Positions 49,313 through 60,400 of a stretch of DNA of 64,000 bases are shown here, piece by piece (position 1 is the stretch's first letter; each line of letters begins with the position of its first letter). The notes beneath the pieces were generated by a model. It had not been told where the DNA came from. It did not search any database and worked only from the letters and a program-made list of their open reading frames with translations. Origin of the DNA: Toxotes chatareus (taxonomy: Eukaryota > Chordata > Actinopteri > Toxotidae); the NCBI GenBank assembly GCA_016801885.1, contig CM028902.1:21233580-21297579 (forward strand), written 5' to 3'. Both the position numbers and the translations under genes were made by a program.

Positions 49313-52300
49313 ATGACAGCCGTTCAGATTCGCACAACAACAAAGTGGTTAAAGAGCAAAGTGTCCTTGTCTCACAATCAGAAACTTGTTCTGAGGGAAG
49401 ACAGACCAATAAGGGTGAGAATATCATGCTCTTTTGTACTTTTCCTTTGTGAACTCATTTGCCAATGCTTGTGGAATCTATTGTGAAACTTTATGGCAGC
49501 GTGACAGCTTGTAACCTCACACTGGATTAGAAATATCCAGCTAAAATTAATGAGATGTTGAAACCAGGTTTTTCCTCATGAATTAACAGGGGGCCAATTT
49601 CCTGTGACTATACGTTCTGGACATTGTCCCATTCTTTTGAAGAAGCTGCTTCAAATGACAGATTGTCCTAATAATTACCTTGGCTTCTTATGGGGAACAA
49701 AAATCAATACCTGACTGCTGTGTTTTGTTGCAGTGACCTCAGCTCAGCAATTTTAGGCCTCTGCTCTCTCCTTGGCTGCTTGTATCTGCACCTAGAGTAG
49801 GTGACAAGAGTGGGAGTACTTTTACTTTACTTAGATTTTTCTTAGGTCAAAATGAGATCCACAAAGAAACTGATTGTCTGTCATTACAGTTGATTATATT
49901 GATTGAATTTTTGTTCATATCACCAAAAAATATGCAATGCACACTCTAAGTACAGTAATAATTAAATAATTGCATAAATTAATATCAAAAATGTTTTTAT
50001 TGCACTCTGTATTTCTCTATGTCTATTGCTAAGTCCTATAAAAATCAATATACATATGATAAGATTATGTAACATTTGTAAATAAAGTAGTGCAGCCCTT
50101 ATATACCACAGTATGATGGTCAACGTTCTGTGGGCTGTTATGCTTGCATTTCTCCATGTAAAAAACAAATGATTTACATTTTGGGGAGACATCACTATCA
50201 GAAAAGAAGCCACATGATTTTGAGTAGTGTTTACTCGTGCAACTTTGTTGTCTCTGAATAATAGAACAGAGTCTATTATGAATACACACCTGACTGGCAG
50301 CTATTAAATATTGCATATTAAATAACCCCCTCTGCTACATTATTGATTTAGATACTTAGCTGAAATCCTTTTCCGATCTAACCTTGAAATAGGCTAAGTG
50401 TAGGTGTTTCCCTGCTTCTGATGCACAGCTAAAGAGGTGCCAGAGGATTATGTGGAGAGGATACTAACCACACAATGCTGCAGAGGGTCCTCACTGAGGG
50501 GGAGAATATTAACGTTCTTTGAGGGCATGAAATCAGCTGATGCCTATGCGCCTGTATGTGTTTTTTTTCACTACATATATGTCATAGCTGACAGCTTAAT
50601 GTTGACAGCCTTCCACTCTTGTTCTCATTATCTTTTACCCACTTTAACAGTGGCAACAGTCTTGTTTGATGTGGTGTCTCTTATCTGACTGGTGCTGCTT
50701 AGGAGATAGGAAACAGACTGACTGACTGATCTGTGCAGTTAGAATAACAGACTGTGCTGCTGTGCGTTTGCAGGTGACTCCATCTGTTTACACCCAGGAG
50801 ATGTTACAGTCTACAGAGGAGCGCCTGGCTAACACCAATGAGATACACCCACCCCGGATCCTGGAGCTGCTTGACATGAGCAAGTCTACGCATTACAAAG
50901 TAAATGCCAGCCAGTGTTGTGCTATCCCAGTAACTTAAAATCTTGCTGCCCTTTCACTGTCCACAATATGAACCAGAAAAAAAAAAAACAGAAAAAATGC
51001 GTGAAGATGGCACAGATAGATTAGAGTAGGCTCTGAGAACTAGGATAAATAATATGAAAACAATGACAATAAACATGTCAAAGTGTTATATGAACTTCTA
51101 GCACATGCTAGAAGCTGGGCCGATCATCAGTGACAGTAACAACAGCCTACAGCTGAAGATAAAAGTTGGACAGGAGTTTGCTGTTAAGATAATAACAGCT
51201 GTCTACAGACAGGCTTCATCTGATACTTTTATTTTTACGAGAATAAAAGACAACACATTCTAACTCTCTCACTATTTTATCATTAATCCCCTGCATACAG
51301 AGCATGCACTGTCTGCTAAGGTCATTCGCACTGTACCAAAGCTGCTTCCCCTTAGTCAGCATTCACTAATTGATGGGCAGAGGGCAACCAATGTGACTGA
51401 CTGTGCTGTACCTTTAGAGTCAAAATTTAAAGGGACACTTAGAGCAAAAATGCCATTAAAAGTTTGTGAAATGGCTATGAAATGAATAAATGCCCCGTTC
51501 ATCATAATTAGGAGGACACATTTTTGCATCTGACCCCGTTCACATTTTCTGTTGACTTGTCAAATATGCAAATGTGAATATGACTACCCTCCACTGTGGG
51601 CCACTGCAGGTGATAAGTAGGAGCAGTGACCAGCAGGATCTTTGTCGGTCACCCTGTAAGCATCATCCAGAAAGTGAATCGCACACTTCAACTTGCAGTA
51701 TTATTTTCAACTTATTTGGCAGGGGCAGTACTACTCAGCCTGTGTTAACAGTCGTATAATGTCCCCCATCTGACTTGAGGTTTCCAAAGTGGGAGAAAAT
51801 AACCCTGATCGTGTCATCGGGTATATCTTGGATTGGGCTTGAGAATTCACATTTACACTAAATGACTGCATGAGAAGTTTGAGGTATGGATTTCAAAAAA
51901 TGTTGGCATTTTTGAGAAAGGAGGACCTAATGAAGGACTCTATTCAGTTGTCTTATGGGAATTGTAGTATCCAGTGCGTTTGGAGCTTGACCCTTAATGG
52001 GGTCTAAGACAGGACCATTCAGGTTTTTTTTTTTTATCTGTCTCTTGGTTTTGAAATTGAAAGCACCCAAGAACCCAAGAACTATTGGGAGCAACTTAAG
52101 TGTCTGTGACTCTGACATTACAGTAATTATTTTTAAGGAAAGACATGCTTTGATTGATTTATTTTATCGATTATTTTATGGTTGTGTTTTTTTGTGTTGT
52201 CAGTTGTCCTCGGTGGATGTGGACCAGGCGCTTTTCCAGCCCTACCCATCTGAGCTGGTCTTTCAGAACTTCACTCCTGCGCAGACCTACAAATTACCGC

Positions 52301-55300
52301 TACTCCTCCTCAACAATGACATGGTGTGTGAATGAGTGATGAATAAGTAAACATTTACACAAACATCATGACTGCTGAGGCAATGTTTCAGTCAAAAACA
52401 GCTGTGAAATGAACGGCAACAGCAACAACAGTTGAATAGCTTTGACCTTAGCAGCAAAGAAAAGAGCATTTATTACGTGTGTGTGTGTCTGTGTCATGGG
52501 GTGAAGAATGATTGGAAAAAGGTCATGGGGGATTGCAGAAGATTTATTGCTGCAGTTTGTACAAGACACAAACAAATAATAATAAATAAATCATCACTTG
52601 TGTGTGTCCCTGCCTCTGTATTTGTTGCTGTGTGGAGCTTGCAATTTTATAAAGTTGCGTGATGTTTTTTTTTTTTGTGTGTCAAGGTTTCACGACAAGT
52701 GAAGCTGGAGCTGCAGGACTCAGAGTACTTCCGTGTGGTCGGTCCAAAAAATGCAGGTAGCAAGGTCCCACCAGGAATGTCCGCTACTTTCACTGTCCTC
52801 TTCACCCCACAGGAGAACAAGGTACCATTGACAGAGGGTGGATTGACCGCTTCATAGAATAATCATACACAGAAGGTCAGATGCAGATACAGATACAGAG
52901 AGAAGGTTAATATAGAATTTAGATTAGATGATTAGATGCAGCAAAGTAATCAGACCTTCAGGGAAGCAGATGATAGGATGTAAGAATGTGAAATTAGAAA
53001 GATAAGACTCCAGATTAAATACATAATATGAAAACAATGACAGGCAATATCAAATAAATTAAATGGTTGCAGTTGTTTTTCATTCATATTTTGTGCACAA
53101 ATCTCTTTCAGCAGCTAGGTCAGTTTCAGAAGGTTAAGGGTCAAGGGTCAGGCATTGAGTTACAACCCGCACATCCTTTTGTCGTCTCTTTTACTGATAC
53201 TGTGGCTGAAAGTGAAACCTGAGAAGCAAAGGTCAACATGAAATGTAGCAAATGTTAAAGGTAACATAATCCCTTATGTGTGTCATGGCTGTTTTATAGT
53301 GGTCACCACACTTAATATTTTTATCCATGCTAGCAGCGTGATTCTAGGGATGGCAGTGTCAGTCTGTCTGTTGGTTGGTCAGTCCGCCACTTTTGGTGCA
53401 GACTGAAATATATCAAAAACTATGGACTGCTACCATCTGTGGTCCCCATACACTTGGATGAATCTTGCTGGCTGTGGTTATCCCTTGACTCTTCAGCCTG
53501 TACCATCATCAGGACAAATTATTAATACTTTGGTCCAATACTTTGGTTTATTTCCAGACACCTGCAAAATTAATTATGTTCCTGTCATCCTCAATTGTTC
53601 TTTGTGTTTAGTGCTAATTGGTAAATGTTAGCATGCTAACATGGTAAACATTATACCTGTCAAACATCAAAATGCTAGCTATTGTCACTGTGAGCATGTT
53701 GATGTTAGTATTTAGCTCAAATATGTTGTGTATCTAAGTACAGCCTCACAGAGCTGCTAGCATGGCTGTAGACTCTGTAGTGCAGGTTTGTGGCTGCTTT
53801 ACTAGGTGGTATGCACACATGTCAAATCAGAAAATACTAAAATCAAAGGTTTGCTTGGTAATTGCCTAAATACAATGATTACTTGCCACATCTCTCCATT
53901 CAGGACTACCACCACAGACTGGTTTGTGTAACAGAGAGGGAGCGGTTTGAGGTCCCAGTCCGTGCCATTGGGCCACGAGCCATTCTTGATTTTCGAGACG
54001 AGCTCCATTTACCCCTCTGTGCGGTGAAAGCCTCCACACAGAGGACTCAGCTAGTCCGCAACATAGGAAACAGCGTGGCCAAGTTCAAGCTACACACACA
54101 GAGGTTAGAGCATGCACACTATATTAATGTCTGCTGTGTGAGCGATTTCATGTATTACATTTTAATATACAGCAGATAGCTTCAATCTTAAAAGCCATTA
54201 TTAAATTATTATCATTAAAATGATTAAATAACAAACATACATGTATGTGGTGTTGGGTAAACATTGAATTACCATTTAAAGTAATTAATATGAATTACAA
54301 TTAAAAGTTTTATTGAGCATTTTGATTTCTTATGCCAGTTTCTGTACTTGTACAGTGTCCCTTGTGTTTTAATGTTGTGGCCGAGCGGTGTATATGTATA
54401 TGTATGAAACACCAAGCAAGGTTTTTTTATTCCACCCTGCGAAATTTCTATTCTATTCTATTTTTTTCCAGGCCTTTCTCAGTGACCCCCACTTCTGGGA
54501 CTCTTGATGTAGGCGAGAGCATGCAGGTGACTGTGGATTTCCACCCCACGACCATAGGAGATCACAGCCAGGACCTGCTGCTGCACTACCATACTGGTGA
54601 GAGTAATTCAGACCCCCAAAAATAAACAAAGCTACAAAACTGTGCCAAAAATAGCTTAAAAAGTTCTGGTAATGCTAATGCCAACTGCACAGTGGCCTAA
54701 TTTCTTGATTTCCCAAAGTAAAAAGTAGTAAAATATTCATATCTGACCTAATCAACATATCCAGACTTTTTTTTTAATAATAAGAATGACCTTGTTACAG
54801 TGTGTTTCTCTTCAGCTGTTATTTTTCCATTGAAGCATGTTTCTGGAAACTAAATTTTAGTATACTCTACGTATGCCTCCATAGAAGAGAGGTGGTGAGT
54901 TTTCAGATGTTCTCTCTCTCTCATCTGTCAGAATGTGCTTCTCAATCTGTCCGTCTCTTTTTGTGAAACACTGTGTCACAGAAATGGATTTCATTCGGCT
55001 TCATCAAAACCTGACAGTTTGATATGAAATTGAACCATAAATGTCAGGTACTCTTATAAATATTCTATCAGCATAACTTCTTTTCTGCTTTGACACACAT
55101 AAATATGCTTACTCAAAGCATTAACCTGCACAGCGAGATTTGAAACTGAAAACGAACTGTTGCCACAACAAAGTACATAGTCTCATGATCTCATTATATA
55201 TTGTTATGGCCTGGCATACACACGCACACACAACAAACACACACACACGGGTGGAAGCATAGATTTTCAAACTACCAAAGGAGTTTGCATAATCAGCAGT

Positions 55301-55435
55301 GTCAAATGGTGTGGAACTAACAGGATGAATGTGTTTGTTATAATCACAGAGGTAAACACCATAATAAGATTCTCTCTCTCTCTGCATCAATGGTGACCCT
55401 GAAGCACAACAAAACTGCTAAACAGGGCTCACCAT

Positions 55436-55486
<51 letters not shown>

Positions 55487-57353
55487 GCAAAGGATACTGT
55501 AATTTCTTCAGTCCAGCTCAGTGTTTGCTGATAGTGACAGGCAAAGAAAGTTGTTCACTTTTGACAGATGAGCAGCCACTTGGTTTCAGTCTGTACTTTC
55601 AGTGTCATTGCACATGTGTGTTTTACTGTCTCTGTCTCATATGGTGTTTTCCATCCACCCACATATCAGTATCATCCCAGCACAAATAGATTCCCCAAGC
55701 TGATCCAATTAACTGCTCATTGTCTCCCTTTTAATTGTCTTCTTTTTGCTTCCTGATTTAAACCTAATACACTGTGTGTATGACTGTATGTGCAGGTATG
55801 AACACGGCTGGTTTTTGGTCTCAGAATAATCCTTTAACCTCGGATATAACAGATGAGGAGATACTAACAAGCTACTTTGGAGCTTGTGTGGGTATTTGTG
55901 TGTGTGTGTGTTTGTGTCTGCTTGGGGCCATGAAGTCAAAGGTGAAATAAATAATGGTAATGAAAGGAAAATCTATAACACCCTCAGGGAACTGGGCTGT
56001 GAGCATGGTGGCGATTGAGCCTATGATGGCTGTGGTGTACGGTATTTACAGTTCAGTGCAGCTTTCTCCGGGGGCCTGTTATCTCTCCTCTCCTCTCCTC
56101 TCCTCTGTCTCTGCAGATCTGATTTCTTCTCAAATTACATCTTAATGGGTTTAGCATACACAGTAATTCACCATAATCTGTGTATCTCCAGTTTAATCTC
56201 TGGTCCAGCGATTGAAATTTGGACAGCCTGGCTCCACTGTTTTCAAATGTCTACTTAAAACTTCATTATTTACATACTAAGGCACAGGAAAACAAGTGGC
56301 CAGCAGTGCTTGTACACTGGTGTGACTGACATTTGCAGGAGATGTTGCCATTCCATAGAATCATCTTCAGAAATGTTATTTCTGTGGTAAAATGTCTGAC
56401 GAATAACATCAGAACTGCATTGTGTTTATTAGTTTAAACTGTTTGTTCTGTGTAGGAGATTGGTTCTGATGAATCAACTCACCTCAGCTCACTGCAGTAA
56501 ACTAATGAATCATTCATCCTCTATTTGTTTATTCATGAAGCATTTTATTTTATTTTTTTGCTTGATAAATGTTTGTTTTAATGGCAGCTGATTGTACAAT
56601 TGATGCTCTCCAAATTATTGTGTTTGTGACAGATCTGCTCATTTGTGAGCCCATTGTTAACAGTATTCTTTAAATGATTCAGGGGCTCTACGTGTAATTC
56701 AGCACCCAGTGGTTACTTGTTTTTGAGGGTAGCCTTGGTTGCTTTCACAACTAGCCAGACTCCTTTACATCAATGGCAAAAAGGAAAAGCTTTTGACTTT
56801 TGCTATACGCACACAAAGGGATCAATTAAAGGTAAAAGGAGAAGGTTACTTCGAAACATCAGTAAATGGCTTTTATCCTGTTCAGAAATCATCTCGTGCA
56901 AAAATTGTATGAGGTGATTAAACTGGGGCTTAGACAGTTAGCTCACCCCATTCTGAACACCCTACATGTGTTTAGAGAATGGTACAGTGAAATAGTGTCA
57001 GTCACTTTGCAAATTGGATCCAATTCTATACTATACTTCACTATAATATAATATAATTATAGTAAATTTCTCATTTCATGAGTTTCCTATATAAACCCTG
57101 GCAGCAACAGCAAACTAGGCCTGGCTAGGTTGCTGCAAGGTGATGCTTCAGTCAGAATCAGGTCCTGACCCAAGCTGCCCACATTAAAGTCTCCTCTAAA
57201 GCAAATTTCAGATACACAACTTCCCTTAAAGTTATAGAATGATCCCATAATGTACAGTACAAATACAAATACAGTAGAACAGCTGCGTGGTATGCAGAAA
57301 AATGACTTGAGTTCATTCTTGTTAGATATCCATCTCCTGAGTAGATCACCATT

Positions 57354-57408
<55 letters not shown>

Positions 57409-60400
57409 GAAAATTCAGTGGCATGCTGACACAACAGTCATTCTGTTATCAGTAGTAGTCCTGAAACTCAACCACGACAAAGTCACCTTGTGCAGAAACA
57501 GCCCGTTTATGATTGGATTATAGTGGATAAGAGCTGAATTGTTCTGACTTGTTCTGATTTTTATTCATCCATTTGACTTTATCATTTAATTATTGTGATG
57601 CCATTCACAACAGCAAAAGCAGACAAGATAAAAGATTTATTTGAAGCTCTTAATGATTGTTTTGAGTTCTTTGTTTTTTCTGCCTGTTTGCGTGACCTTA
57701 AAGAAGCAGGGGTGCTCTGTTGCTTTGCAAATAGGCAGGTCCGCTGAAGGAGTGGCAACAGTGGTGGCGTTCAGCAGCATTAAGCTTTTATAATGGGAGG
57801 GCCAGCCCAAGTCCAGAACACCACTTACAGCCCATCAAGAGACTATCATTTTTAATTTAGCACCTTTCCCTGACTCCCTCACTCTCATGTATGTTTCACG
57901 TCAGCGTGTCGCAAAAGGCTTTACTCTGCTGAGGGGCCATTGGAGACTTCAGCATGAGCTGCCCGACGTAGCCTGTCGTGTGCATGTGTGTCTTAGTGTG
58001 TTGTCTGCCAGTTTGCATGTACAGTACACCATAGTGCTTTAAGCGGGTACACACTGCGTCTTTATTTCCTGTTGTCAGTTCAAAGCCAGGGAAGCTTTGA
58101 AAAATAATAGTTTACTCAGGTAACTTGTTTTCCATTATTAGTGTGTTAGACAATCCTTGTTCTGTCTTAAAAGTGAGTAGAAACTCTGTGCTGCTCCAGT
58201 AACCTCCCCTCCCTGCTTCCCTCCATCACTCCTCCCACCCTGCCCCCCTCCTCTGTCACTGCTGCTGATATAAATGAAAAGACAGACAGCTCTTAGGGAG
58301 CACTGAGGCATCTGCTTTGACAGGGCTATAGCACCGAGGGGACTTCAGCACAGCAGCCTTTTAGAAAAGCAGCACACGCACACACACAGCAAGCAGCTCA
58401 TAAACAAACACACATTCTCAAATGTAAGTACAAGCATGTGATGTGCGTCCACACTCACACACACGCTGCAGAGCTGCAGTGTTTGTGCTGTAATCAAAGG
58501 TAGCTGAAGGGGTTGAGGAGTTCTTGCTGTGCACGCAGAGAAATTATGGGAAGAGAAAGCGAGCGGGGGGGGATGGGTTGGTGGACAGCCATGATGAAAG
58601 CTTAGCAATAAGCTGAAGCTCTCCCTGCCTGTCAACTGCTGTCACAGAATCCGGATGCTGGGAGATAATTGCTTTTCTCTCCGTATTCCCCAATTCTTCT
58701 TTTTCGCTCCCCCTCATTTCCTTCTATCACTCATCTTCTGTCCTCTGTGTTCTCTTTTCTCTCTTCTGCTTCATACGATGATATCTCACAGTTTGGTAGC
58801 CTTTCTTTCTCGCAGAGTGAAAGCAAAGAAGTGGCCCTCCCGTGGAACTGGGCCAGGCTTTTTTGTATTCCTGCTCCCTGCCTCTAGGTTCATGATGGAA
58901 ATCTCAGTGATAATTAGCCCGTTTGAGGCAAACATGAGCACTCCTTGAATTCTAAAATGTGTTCTGGCTGTAGGGCACGCACAGTCATCGTATAGATTTT
59001 ATCAGCCAACATTTGTCACAGTCTGGTTTGTTTTTTCCCTCCACCAGGATTGCTGGTCAGTTTGTTGTTGATGCATCTAAAAGCTAAATAACTCACACTG
59101 GGCCAGTTGTACTGTGACTGAGGCCTTCATGCTGCTCAGAAATGAGGCATCTCAAGTCCCAATTAATCACTCCTTATCACTTGTGTTAACGCCCAGGCAG
59201 AGATGGATTTAAAGCTTTCTGTTCAGTCTGCGTTAAGCAGGACTTGAAACCTAATGGGGGTAACTCATCTTGTGAAAATTCAGCACATTTGCTTTTTACT
59301 GTGGGAAATCAATGTTTTGAATTTGTCAGATTTATCTTTGAGTCTTACTTGTCTTATGAATTGCAATATATTCATTGATTTACTGGTGTTACTGGTGTTA
59401 CAGATCCTTGATCTCAGCTGAACGCTCCTCATTAAGTAATGAAGAAAACAAATATATAATGCAACTCAATTTGATTTGCAAATAATTAATGATTAGCTTT
59501 TAGTTTTTTGATTTAGAGATGGCTATCTTGTTAGCTCAGTTGGTAGAGCTCAATCTCTTGGGGTTGTGGGTTTGAACCCCACTCCGGGCGGCACCGCCTC
59601 CCATGGGCCCACCACTCATGAGAGGTGCCATAGGACTTCGGTGCATTGTGGACTGGGCGGCAGTCGCGCCCGCAACCTGGGCCTGGACCCAGATAAGCGG
59701 CAGATGATGACATGACATGATTTAGAGATGATGAAACAGTTTAAGTCCATTTAATTTGAACTGAAATGTGATACTGAAAGAAATTTTTCAGTATCCTGGT
59801 AAAGAAGAGGAGGTCAGTCCCTGCTGCCATCTGCTCTCTCAGTTTTACATACCCCAGCCCACACCATCAATAGGAAAGGAATATAGTAGCTGCAGCCATT
59901 TAGATATACAAATGTAGACATGTCGATGGTGCCTCCCACAGGCAAAGAAAGAAATAGCTTCTGTTTTAATCAATCAATCTTAGGGGCCGTTTGGCAAACT
60001 CCAAGCATGCTGTCATATGGATTTTACTCAAAGTGGCTTCTGTCGAGCCACTCTATCATAAAGGCCCGACTGATGGAGCCTGCTGAGATGATTGTCCTTC
60101 CAGCAGGTTTTCCCATCTTTGCAGAGGACTTTTGAAGCTCTGTAAGAGTGCTGCTGGGTACTTTGTCACCTTCATCACCAAAGCCCTTCTTTTCTGGTTA
60201 CTCAGTTGGGCCAGAGGGCCAACTGTAGAAGAGTCCTGGTGGTTCCTCACTTCTCACATTTCAAAATTATTGAGACCACTTTTCCCCTAGGCACACTCAA
60301 AGCTTTAGAAATGGTTTTCTACCTCTGCACTCATCTGTGCCTCACCACAATTTTATAGTAGAGGTCTGCAAAGAGTTCTTTGGACTTGATGGCTTGGTTT

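Noticed and set aside
57087..57434. 115- and 88-codon minus-strand frames with Thr-His runs
   Set aside because: Generated by the TG/AG microsatellite in the hydin intron.
59525..59582. Possible functional tRNA gene, A-box and B-box present
   Set aside because: It lacks a complete cloverleaf and acceptor pairing, continues into a conserved SINE body and is bounded by a target-site duplication.
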